From an uncultured Bacilli bacterium (GTDB lineage: Bacteria; Bacillota_I; Bacilli_A; RF39; UBA660): DNA of 7,020 bases. The stretch spans positions 1 to 7,020 of the forward strand of contig CAKOKF010000053.1 of assembly GCA_934090775.1 (NCBI GenBank), in the 5' to 3' direction. The notes under the pieces are model-generated. The model saw only the letters and a list, made by a program, of their open reading frames with translations, made no database searches and was not told the DNA's origin. Position 1 is the stretch's first letter. Each line of letters opens with the position of its first letter. Shown here in pieces: positions 1 to 5,879 of the stretch. The position numbers and the translations under genes are program-made.

Positions 1-2
1 TT

Positions 3-44
3 ATAACTATTCGTAATCAAAGATATGTTATATCATTATTATAA
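3..44 (+). CDS. Possible 3' end of an upstream rightward gene
   Basis: One forward frame is open from the window edge for 13 codons and ends at TAA 42-44. The other two forward frames stop almost at once. A rightward intrinsic terminator lies 22 bases further on, which is what one expects behind the last gene of a transcript. The piece is too short to recognise and could be chance; the terminator is the better evidence that a rightward gene ends near here. Confidence 0.25.
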   Translation: MTIRNQRYVISLL

Positions 45-66
45 GTTTATTGGTTTTTAGATATAG

Positions 67-93
67 AGAATACTCTTAATGGGTATTCTTTTT
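67..93 (+). terminator. Rightward intrinsic terminator
   Basis: A 9-bp stem (67-75 with 81-89, one G-T wobble) closes a 5-base loop and runs into a five-T stretch at 89-93. It would end a rightward transcript entering from the left edge. It faces the leftward terminator at 99-130, giving a convergent pair. Confidence 0.65.
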
Positions 94-98
94 GAATT

Positions 99-130
99 AA
101 AAAAAAATCATATTTATATTTTATATGATT
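99..130 (-). terminator. Leftward terminator of the surface-protein gene
   Basis: On the minus strand an 8-bp stem (123-130 with 106-113) with a 9-base loop runs into a run of nine T (complement of A 99-107). It begins 22 bases after the stop codon of the minus-strand surface-protein gene, so that gene is probably the last or only one of its transcript. Confidence 0.7.
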
Positions 131-152
131 GTTTTGTTGCTTGGATTGTGGT

Positions 153-1520
153 TTATTCTTCTAGGCGATAAGGATTATTCATGGTTCCATCGCCATTTGC
201 TAGTACTTCAGCTTTTAGGTTTAATACAGGACGCACCCCACGAGATGAAGCCGTATTGTAATTATAATAATATACATTACCTGTTGCTGCTATATTGCGC
301 TCATTGGCAATGGAGTCACGAAAAGAATGAGGCGTGGCAGCCCACCAATATTGTCCTGAGTATAGGTAATAATTACTATTGTTATTATTCCATCCTCCAG
401 CTAATACGATTTCGTCTGTACTTAAAAGACCAATTGGATAAGTTAAAGCTCCATTACCTTTAACAGTATCACGTACTGTAAAGGCATCGTTCTGTTGTGG
501 ACATTTTAATAATATATTTGAGTTTCCATGATCTGTACCATTCCATGGTCCATAAAACCAACGGTAATAAGTTATATTTTTTCCATATCCGAGTTTTGTA
601 TTAGCACTAGCACTATATGTACTTATTGAACGATCGTTGCAAAATACATTGTCAGCTAAATATTGTTCATTGACTGTGCCTAAAATATTGGTTTTATACC
701 AATTATCTATATAAGTCTTTATTGTTGAGTTATTCGTATTGGTATGTGTTGCATTATACGTTGAGGCACCAATTGTTCCGTACATATATCCTATATAGGC
801 ATTATCATCATTTTGACTATTAAAAGCACTTTTTCCTATTTGTCGATCAGTGCTTGATTCACCATTGGCATGAGCACTCGTTCCATCATAAACAACTCTT
901 ATTGTGCCATCACCATTGATTCTTACGATGCGCCAATAGAATCCAGCAAATTTGACGTAATTGTTAGTTACGACTCCACGATAATAATAAGAATCTCCAT
1001 AATCATCTTTTGCTTTGCATAAATAACCATCAGTTTCTTCTATATCGGTAACGCTTACTGACCCATTATCGTTTAAAGTTGGACATTTCCCAGTAACATC
1101 TAAATTGGCTATTATATCAGTAACTTTAGAAATAAATTTTACAAAATAAATACTACATTTGGTTTTTTTTGTCAAATTAGTTGTTAATAAACCCCAATTA
1201 TCGATATCCCATTTACCGATTGCTTCATTATCACATACTACTTTTTCTACCGTATATCCATCATTTTTACCAGGAATAGTATTTGAGTACTCATTATCAA
1301 TATAAGCACCTATTATAACATCGCCCTGAGTAAAATTACCAACAGTTGTTTTAATAACTACTTCTTCTTTAGATACAAAGAATTTAGAATAAGCAAAATA
1401 CACTCCTATTACACAAATAAATAAACAAGATATACCTATATAAAGATATCTTGAGTAATTTTGTAACCATCTTCTAATTTTTAATTTTATTAAATAATTA
1501 GTTTTATTAAATTTTTTCAT
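153..1520 (-). CDS. Membrane-anchored surface protein with C-terminal GVRPVLNL signature
   Basis: The protein has 455 residues. A lysine/arginine-rich N-terminus (1-24) precedes one hydrophobic helix (about 26-47), so it is predicted to be anchored at the N-terminus with the bulk outside the cell. An ectodomain around 60-128 contains a tandem-repeat-like unit ending in C-S-I-Y-F. From about 140 the protein is rich in Asn, Tyr, Gly, Ser and Thr, with F-Y-W-R-I-V-R near 194-200, paired tryptophans W392-W393, and G-V-R-P-V-L-N-L at 428-435. Similar endings occur in multi-copy surface proteins of gut Mollicutes-like bacteria. A C-type-lectin/formylglycine-enzyme-like fold is possible but inferred. 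Six cysteines lie outside the membrane (96, 122, 146, 168, 294, 340). The start is supported by GAGGTG at 1525-1530. Base composition differs from the neighbours: I counted 24 G+C in 901-960 against 10 in 2401-2460. The ligand or function is unknown. Confidence 0.9.
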   Translation of the reverse strand: MKKFNKTNYLIKLKIRRWLQNYSRYLYIGISCLFICVIGVYFAYSKFFVSKEEVVIKTTVGNFTQGDVIIGAYIDNEYSNTIPGKNDGYTVEKVVCDNEAIGKWDIDNWGLLTTNLTKKTKCSIYFVKFISKVTDIIANLDVTGKCPTLNDNGSVSVTDIEETDGYLCKAKDDYGDSYYYRGVVTNNYVKFAGFYWRIVRINGDGTIRVVYDGTSAHANGESSTDRQIGKSAFNSQNDDNAYIGYMYGTIGASTYNATHTNTNNSTIKTYIDNWYKTNILGTVNEQYLADNVFCNDRSISTYSASANTKLGYGKNITYYRWFYGPWNGTDHGNSNILLKCPQQNDAFTVRDTVKGNGALTYPIGLLSTDEIVLAGGWNNNNSNYYLYSGQYWWAATPHSFRDSIANERNIAATGNVYYYNYNTASSRGVRPVLNLKAEVLANGDGTMNNPYRLEE

Positions 1521-1546
1521 AGTACACCTCTAAAAATTTTGACATA

Positions 1547-1559
1547 ACTTTACATCTTT
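1547..1559 (+). repeat. 13-base direct repeat, copy 1
   Basis: ACTTTACATCTTT occurs here and again, identically, at 1690-1702, an offset of 143 bases. This copy abuts and slightly overlaps the left dyad; the second lies inside the candidate invertible segment. The role is unknown; it could be a protein-binding site. Confidence 0.55.
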
Positions 1560-1582
1560 CATAGAGTTTAATACTCTATGAA
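1558..1582. repeat. Left dyad, candidate recombinase site or operator
   Basis: Perfect 10-base arms TTCATAGAGT and ACTCTATGAA surround a 5-base core TTAAT. A second dyad with the same arms lies at 1820-1846. No T-tract follows on either strand, so this is not an ordinary terminator. It lies 37 bases upstream of the surface-protein start codon, in what should be its leader or promoter. Confidence 0.8.
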
Positions 1583-1614
1583 TATAGTTATAAATACGAG
1601 GTTAAAACTAAAAA

Positions 1615-1632
1615 TGACTAAAATTATGACTA
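1615..1632 (+). repeat. Paired TGACTA boxes, first pair
   Basis: TGACTA occurs at 1615-1620 and 1627-1632, 12 bases apart start to start. The same pairing with the same spacing recurs at 1707-1724. Regular hexamer pairs in an intergenic region suggest binding sites for a regulator, but chance is not excluded for such short words. Confidence 0.4.
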
Positions 1633-1689
1633 TTTATTTTCAAAGAAGAAAAATTTAATTTACATTATTATTAGCGTTAAAATGCACAT

Positions 1690-1702
1690 ACTTTACATCT
1701 TT
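1690..1702 (+). repeat. 13-base direct repeat, copy 2
   Basis: This is an identical copy of the ACTTTACATCTTT found at 1547-1559. Here it is followed within five bases by the second TGACTA pair. Confidence 0.55.
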
Positions 1703-1706
1703 TAAA

Positions 1707-1724
1707 TGACTAGAAAATTGACTA
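1707..1724 (+). repeat. Paired TGACTA boxes, second pair
   Basis: TGACTA occurs at 1707-1712 and 1719-1724, again with a 12-base period. The second box overlaps TTGACT (1718-1723), which could serve as a -35 element for a rightward promoter with TATTAA at 1742-1747. Confidence 0.4.
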
Positions 1725-1819
1725 GAAATATATTTTCTTAGTATTAAAATAATCTTTAAAATATGTAAATTATATGATATATTGATATTATAAATTAAAA
1801 ATAAGTAACGATATTTCCG

Positions 1820-1846
1820 TTTCATAGAGTATTTAACTCTATGAAA
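1820..1846. repeat. Right dyad, candidate recombinase site or operator
   Basis: Perfect 11-base arms (1820-1830 and 1836-1846) surround a 5-base core ATTTA. The inner 10 bases of each arm are identical to those of the dyad at 1558-1582. The nearest T-run starts ten bases beyond the stem, so this is not a typical terminator. It lies just upstream of the putative promoter of the four-gene operon. Confidence 0.8.
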
Positions 1847-1862
1847 AGTAAAAAAATTTTTA

Positions 1863-1891
1863 TTGTGTTAAGTTATAATTTTCTATATAAT
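1863..1891 (+). promoter_or_regulatory. Promoter of the hydrolase operon
   Basis: TTGTGT (1863-1868) and a perfect TATAAT (1886-1891) are separated by 17 bases, placing transcription start near 1898, about 16 bases before the ATG at 1914. A second TATAAT at 1874-1879 has no good -35. The element lies outside the dyad-bounded segment, so inversion would not remove it. Confidence 0.6.
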
Positions 1892-1913
1892 TAACTTAGA
1901 AAGTTGGCATTAA

Positions 1914-2816
1914 ATGATAAATAATATTTTAATAAAATCACAATTTGATAACTTAGAACTAAGTGTGAACTATTTAATTCCTGATGAAAATATAAAGGGA
2001 ATCGTGTTTATTGTTCATGGAATGAGTGAACATAAAGAAAGATATAATTATTTTTTAGATAAAATAATAAATAATTCTTATATAGCAGTTGTTTATGATG
2101 GTAGAGGCCATGGCAAAAGTATTAAAGATAAGAATGATTTAGGTTATTTTTATACTAATGATTGTACGGCTTTAAGAGAAGATTTATATACGGTAATGAA
2201 TTATTTCCAAGATAAATATAAACTGGAAAGGAATATTATCTTTGCCCATAGTATGGGGACTTTAGTAGTAAGAAGTTTTTTGCAAAAGTATGATGATATT
2301 CCATATAAAGTAATTTTATGTGGAACACCAACTGAACAAAGGTTGGTAGATGTAGGTTTATTTATAGCTAAGATAAGTAATACTTTTCAAGATAGTAAAA
2401 AGGTAAATAACTTTTTAAATAAGTTAACTTTTAGTAGTTTTAATAAAGGTTATAAAATTGAAAATGAATGGTTAAGTAAAAATAAAGAAAACGTTTTAAT
2501 GTATAATAAAGATAATTTATGTGGTTTTACTTTTACTAATAATGGCTTTTTAATTCTTTATAAATTACAAAAGTTAGCTTTTCAAAAAAATAAATATCTT
2601 GTTAAAAATGCTAATTTACCAATATTTTTAATAGCTGGATCTAAAGATCCCGTTATTGGAAGTATAGAAAAATTTAAGAAGTTAGAGTTATTTTTAAAAC
2701 AAGTTGGGTATAAAAATATTGATACTAAATTATATAAAGATTTACGTCATGAGCTATTACAAGAAAAAGAAAAAGATTTAATTATTGATGATATAATAAA
2801 TTTTATAAACAGTTAG
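1914..2816 (+). CDS. Alpha/beta hydrolase, monoacylglycerol lipase/lysophospholipase-like
   Basis: This 300-residue protein has the features of serine hydrolases of the Hydrolase_4 (MGLL/PldB) type. An oxyanion-hole H-G motif follows the first strand (V-H-G at 34-36). Y-D-G-R-G-H-G lies at 61-67. The nucleophile elbow A-H-S-M-G places the serine at 113. An acid D245 in A-G-S-K-D-P-V and a histidine H279 in D-L-R-H-E complete the catalytic triad. Length is normal for the family. It has no signal peptide or membrane helix, so it probably acts in the cytoplasm on monoacylglycerols, lysophospholipids or other esters; the substrate cannot be read from sequence. The ribosome binding site is weak (GAAAG about ten bases before the start). 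It is the first gene of the operon; its stop codon overlaps the ribosome binding site of the next gene. Confidence 0.9.
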   Translation: MINNILIKSQFDNLELSVNYLIPDENIKGIVFIVHGMSEHKERYNYFLDKIINNSYIAVVYDGRGHGKSIKDKNDLGYFYTNDCTALREDLYTVMNYFQDKYKLERNIIFAHSMGTLVVRSFLQKYDDIPYKVILCGTPTEQRLVDVGLFIAKISNTFQDSKKVNNFLNKLTFSSFNKGYKIENEWLSKNKENVLMYNKDNLCGFTFTNNGFLILYKLQKLAFQKNKYLVKNANLPIFLIAGSKDPVIGSIEKFKKLELFLKQVGYKNIDTKLYKDLRHELLQEKEKDLIIDDIINFINS

Positions 2817-2825
2817 GGGAGAACT

Positions 2826-3470
2826 ATGAAGAAGAAAAGTATTTTATTAGATGTTGATGAAGTTATTTGTTTTTCAGGATATCTAGAGTTAGTTAATGAA
2901 TTTTTACATACTAATTATACAATTGATGATTTTGAAGAATATTATATTGATACAGTAGCGATACCTGATGATCAAAAACCTCAATTTTATCAATTTATTC
3001 GAACGAAAGATCAGTATGCAAATCGCGAAACACTACCAGGAGCATTGGATGCGATTAAATCTTTAAGTAGGTATTATGATATATATATTTGTAGTGATTG
3101 TATAAGTACTTTTGATATAGATGATTCAGGAAGAATATTTAAAAATAAATTCGATTATCTGCATAAATTAATACCTGAAGACGTCATACCAGTTAAAAAT
3201 TATATATTTACTGGCGCTAAAAACATGTGCATTGCAGATATTCAAATAGATGATTTAGTTAGTAATTTAAATCCTAAAATATCAATTAAAATATTATTTC
3301 CATCTTATCATAATAAAAATGTTAGCGAAGATGAACTAAAAGCAAAAAAAATAATACGAGCTGGTTATGATTATCATACAGGATGGCAAAATGTTTGTAA
3401 AATATTACTAAGTCCTAAAATATTAGAACTTAATTTAGATGAAATAAATAAGAGAAGAGAACAACAATGA
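2826..3470 (+). CDS. HAD-fold 5'-nucleotidase-like phosphatase (NT5C type)
   Basis: This 214-residue protein carries haloacid-dehalogenase motifs: D-V-D-E-V with nucleophile D9 and acid D11, a motif-II serine S90 in I-C-S-D-C, K132, and an acidic I-D-D at 141-143. The early D-x-D-E-V, the length and the layout fit the 5'(3')-deoxyribonucleotidase branch, which removes phosphate from nucleoside monophosphates in the cytoplasm. Other HAD phosphatases cannot be excluded, and I143 would be unusual only if D142-D143 were not both metal ligands. A strong ribosome binding site, GGGGAGAA at 2816-2823, abuts the upstream stop codon. The gene ends in an ATGA overlap with the next gene, which indicates translational coupling and TGA as a stop. 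The C-terminal tail (about 196-214) is charged and probably helical. Confidence 0.8.
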   Translation: MKKKSILLDVDEVICFSGYLELVNEFLHTNYTIDDFEEYYIDTVAIPDDQKPQFYQFIRTKDQYANRETLPGALDAIKSLSRYYDIYICSDCISTFDIDDSGRIFKNKFDYLHKLIPEDVIPVKNYIFTGAKNMCIADIQIDDLVSNLNPKISIKILFPSYHNKNVSEDELKAKKIIRAGYDYHTGWQNVCKILLSPKILELNLDEINKRREQQ

Positions 3471-4378
3471 AATTGAATTATAAAATAAGAATGATTATTT
3501 TAACTTCATTATTAAGCTTAGTGGGATTTACAAAAGTTAGGGCTTTAGAACTTAGTGATATTACTAAAGAATTAGAAAATTCTAGTACTTATAGTATGTA
3601 TAAAAATATGGGAGATACCAGTATAAGTAGTGATAGTAAAATAATACTTATTAAATATCCGAGTGTACGTGATGATAAGACTGTTACTAAAAGTATAAAG
3701 TATGAATTAAAAGATAATATTTTAACTAATAACTTTGAGGGAAATATTAATAATAGGTATGACGTGTTAGATAATGGAGATTTATGGACCTTAGAAATTA
3801 TTGATATTATTGCTAAATTAAATGGTAATAGTGAAGATGAAATTAAAAGTATTACTACTGATTATTTAAAAAATAGTTCTTTAGAAGAAAAATTGATACA
3901 GGTTAATTATAAGAAATATAATGTAATAGATCTAAATGGTGATGAAAAACAAGACAATTTAATTAATGAATTTAAAATAAATTTAGACTATAAAATAAAA
4001 GATGAAGATGTTTTAAAAGAAAAACCAACCATTAAATTAGTAAAAGTAAATAATAATCAAGTTACTTTAGAAGTTAGTAGTAGTTTAGAAAATGTAACTT
4101 GTGATTTATATTATGCTAAGGAAGATACTATTTTATATGAAAAGTTTAATAGTATTGATTGTAGTAAAAATAGTAAAAAACATCAAATTGTTATTGATAT
4201 AAGCGATATTAATAATTATTATTTTAAAGCTTTTATTAATGGTTATCCCTTAGGTAGTAATGATTTAATAGTTACTAAAGAAGATTTAGAGAAAAAAGAT
4301 ACTTCTTTATATTGGATTTTTAGTATTTTGGGATTAGTGATAATTATTATGTTGATTAAGAAAAAGAAAGAAAATTAA
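3467..4378 (+). CDS. Secreted surface protein with C-terminal membrane anchor, unknown function
   Basis: The 303-residue product has a classical signal peptide: a basic N-terminus, a hydrophobic core about 8-20 and a likely cleavage after V-R-A near 26. A second hydrophobic helix (about 282-297) is followed by a lysine tail, K-K-K-K-E-N. The ectodomain is thus expected outside the cell, held by the C-terminal helix; there is no LPxTG sortase motif. The ectodomain is Asn/Asp/Lys-rich. An EF-hand-loop-like stretch D-L-N-G-D-E-K-Q-D-N (155-164) may bind calcium. Residues about 186-268 have a strand pattern suggesting an Ig-like domain, with cysteines C212 and C232 that could pair. The ribosome binding site is GAAGAGA at 3454-3460. 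I recognise no family. Confidence 0.85.
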   Translation: MKLNYKIRMIILTSLLSLVGFTKVRALELSDITKELENSSTYSMYKNMGDTSISSDSKIILIKYPSVRDDKTVTKSIKYELKDNILTNNFEGNINNRYDVLDNGDLWTLEIIDIIAKLNGNSEDEIKSITTDYLKNSSLEEKLIQVNYKKYNVIDLNGDEKQDNLINEFKINLDYKIKDEDVLKEKPTIKLVKVNNNQVTLEVSSSLENVTCDLYYAKEDTILYEKFNSIDCSKNSKKHQIVIDISDINNYYFKAFINGYPLGSNDLIVTKEDLEKKDTSLYWIFSILGLVIIIMLIKKKKEN

Positions 4379-4380
4379 AT

Positions 4381-4671
4381 ATGGCTTATAATAAATATGA
4401 TTTAGAAGAGATCAATAAAGAAATTGAAAGATTAAAAGAAGCTATAAAAATATTAAATAATAAAGTTAATGTAATAAGAAAGCAAATTGATGATAGTTCT
4501 TTTCTAAATAATAAAGTGTTGCTTTTAGAACATCAAAAATCTAGAGATATTGAAAATATTAATGAAGAAATAAAAAAGCTTAAAGAAATGTTAAAGCATT
4601 TAGAAGCAAAGGCTAGAGTTATTAAAATTAATGTAGATATTGAAGAAAGTATTAAGACTCAAAGTAGATAA
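4381..4671 (+). CDS. Small two-helix coiled-coil protein
   Basis: This 96-residue, highly charged protein has two uninterrupted heptad runs. In the first, I11, I15, L18, I22, L25, V29, I32 and I36 alternate 4-3 spacing. In the second, I57, I60, I64, L67, L71, L74, A78 and I81 do the same. The linker of about 20 residues between them suggests a helical hairpin or a rod that oligomerises. It has no signal peptide, membrane segment or cysteine, so it is cytoplasmic. It starts two bases after the upstream stop with only a weak GAAAG-type ribosome binding site, implying coupling to the anchored surface protein. No enzymatic motif is visible; a structural or adaptor role is inference. Confidence 0.8.
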   Translation: MAYNKYDLEEINKEIERLKEAIKILNNKVNVIRKQIDDSSFLNNKVLLLEHQKSRDIENINEEIKKLKEMLKHLEAKARVIKINVDIEESIKTQSR

Positions 4672-4679
4672 AATGATTT

Positions 4680-4718
4680 AAGAAGAAAATAAATATGGTA
4701 AAATTTTTCTTCTTTTTT
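4680..4718 (+). terminator. Terminator of the four-gene operon
   Basis: A 10-bp stem (4680-4689 with 4705-4714) with a 15-base loop ends in a T-run through 4718. It lies nine bases after the stop codon of the coiled-coil gene and separates the operon from the next transcription unit. The stem is weak because it is mostly A-T. Confidence 0.65.
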
Positions 4719-4754
4719 AATTATTGTAATATTAAAATAAAAATGCGAGGAAAT

Positions 4755-4784
4755 TTGACAGGATATTATTAAGCATGCTATGAT
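4755..4784 (+). promoter_or_regulatory. Near-consensus extended -10 promoter
   Basis: A perfect TTGACA (4755-4760), an 18-base spacer, an extended TG at 4776-4777 and TATGAT (4779-4784) form the best promoter in the window. Transcription should begin near 4791, so an in-frame ATG at 4780 lies inside the -10 box and cannot be the start of the following gene. Confidence 0.85.
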
Positions 4785-4809
4785 CAATCTAGGAAGGAAA
4801 AAGTACCTT

Positions 4810-5676
4810 ATGAAAAATAAAGATAATAAAAGATTATTTAAATTCATTATTATTTTAGTAGTTATTATAGTGATCTTATTAGTAGGAGTTTTAAGTGCTT
4901 TTTTTGGGAAAAAGATTAAAAGTTTAACTGATGATGTTAAGATATATGAATTATCAGGAGAAAGTAATAGTTTTAATTATAATAATGGTTTATTTATTAA
5001 TTCAAGTGTTCAAAATATTTTAGTTAATGGTAGTGTTAATATAAAAAATGATAAATTAACAATGAATGATATTATGGATGTAGAATTTAAGATTGATGAT
5101 GAGGTTATTAAAAGACAAAGTTCTTTTTTTACAGGAATGGATAAAGAGTATGTTGGTTACAATGAATTATTTAAAAAATTAGATTATTCTAATAGTAATT
5201 TTTCTTTAAAGATAACTTATATGCTTGATAATAAAAGAGTAACGGAAGATTTAAATTTAACAAAGGAAAGATTATTAGATAAAAGGGATATTCCTAAAGA
5301 TTTAGATAGTATTTCAAGTGATGATAGTCCAAAGAATACAACTTACTATGATGAAAGTACTAAGAAGGCTCTAGCGTTAGAAGATAAAGGCTTTACTTGG
5401 AATGGTTGTTGTTTTTTAGAACGTACTTTTGATAATGGCGATACAGTTACGGTACGGGCTGATGGTTCAGTACTTTATTATGTAAATAAAGAACATGGTT
5501 ATGGCGTTACTTCATCAGTGCTCGGAAGAAGTCTTAAATATTATGATGATAATTATATGTTTTCTTATTATACGGATACTAATGAAATAAAATGCGATGA
5601 TAAAAAGAAATGTCCAAGTGATGGGTACGAGATGATTAAAGATTATTTAGAATTTTATAATCATTTATGGGATTAG
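4810..5676 (+). CDS. N-terminally anchored extracellular protein, unknown function
   Basis: With the start at 4810 the protein has 288 residues. The start is set by AGGAAGGAAA at 4791-4800 and by the promoter upstream; it begins M-K-N-K-D-N-K-R, then one strong membrane helix (about 12-32). The rest should face outward. A first part (about 40-150) is Asn/Asp/Lys-rich with strand-like alternation. A polar linker (about 160-185) leads to a second part with F-T-W-N-G-C-C near 195-201 and a short cysteine pair, C262 and C268, in K-C-D-D-K-K-K-C. The adjacent C200-C201 and the later pair could form disulfides. It is transcribed alone, between the operon terminator and the gene-poor region. I see no enzyme motif and recognise no family; a surface sensor or adhesin-like role would be a guess. 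Confidence 0.85.
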   Translation: MKNKDNKRLFKFIIILVVIIVILLVGVLSAFFGKKIKSLTDDVKIYELSGESNSFNYNNGLFINSSVQNILVNGSVNIKNDKLTMNDIMDVEFKIDDEVIKRQSSFFTGMDKEYVGYNELFKKLDYSNSNFSLKITYMLDNKRVTEDLNLTKERLLDKRDIPKDLDSISSDDSPKNTTYYDESTKKALALEDKGFTWNGCCFLERTFDNGDTVTVRADGSVLYYVNKEHGYGVTSSVLGRSLKYYDDNYMFSYYTDTNEIKCDDKKKCPSDGYEMIKDYLEFYNHLWD

Positions 5677-5879
5677 ATATATTTAACATTCATGAGATAA
5701 TAAAAAGTAGTTGAGTGGAAATGAATAATTTTTACTTAGCTTCTTTTTTCTTTAAACAAGGTATTTTTTCAGCTTTTAAATTGTTACTTTTTTAATAATT
5801 ACATGGTTTTAGGTCCTATTATTATAGTTGTTTTTCTACTATTTTTACCTAAGCACATAACTATCATTTTAAAAGATAC
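5677..5879. other. Gene-free stretch with possible minus-strand debris
   Basis: No good terminator follows the stop at 5674-5676. On the minus strand there is a 22-residue ORF at 5867-5799 (ATG start, ending G-P-K-T-M) and a short open piece ending at TAA 5734-5732 (L-K-K-K-E-A-K). Neither is convincing as a gene. The plus strand is T-rich here, as expected of the non-coding strand of a former minus-strand gene, and this may be the far end of the decayed gene to the right. Confidence 0.3.

Larger units (their letters stand above)
1558..1846. other. Candidate invertible promoter segment between divergent genes
   Basis: The two 25-base dyads at the ends match at 24 of 25 positions when one is reverse-complemented, but at only 21 of 25 in direct orientation. 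They therefore behave as inverted repeats bounding about 240 bases. The segment has no gene. It contains promoter-like pieces such as TTGACT 1718-1723 with TATTAA 1742-1747 (18-base spacer) on the plus strand, and TATAAC at 1592-1587 on the minus strand. Inverted repeats around a promoter next to a surface-protein gene are the arrangement of phase-variable switches, for example the lipoprotein promoters of Mycoplasma penetrans. No recombinase gene is in the window, and the orientation that is ON cannot be read from the sequence. A pair of operators for a dimeric regulator is the main alternative. Confidence 0.45.

Noticed and set aside
231..398. Possible variable region of a diversity-generating retroelement in the surface protein
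   Set aside because: The Tyr/Asn-rich, lectin-like C-terminus resembles known targets, but I see no reverse transcriptase gene and no template copy of this stretch in the window.
125..463. Plus-strand ORF of 112 residues
   Set aside because: It lies antisense to the 3' part of the surface-protein gene, has no ribosome binding site, and its composition is that of a reverse-frame shadow.
4780..4809. Upstream in-frame start codon for the anchored protein
   Set aside because: The ATG is part of the -10 box and precedes the expected transcription start; the ribosome binding site at 4791-4800 serves the ATG at 4810.
4659..4847. Minus-strand ORF of 62 residues
   Set aside because: It covers the operon terminator, the strong promoter and the start of the next gene, and reads as the complement of an A-rich intergenic region.
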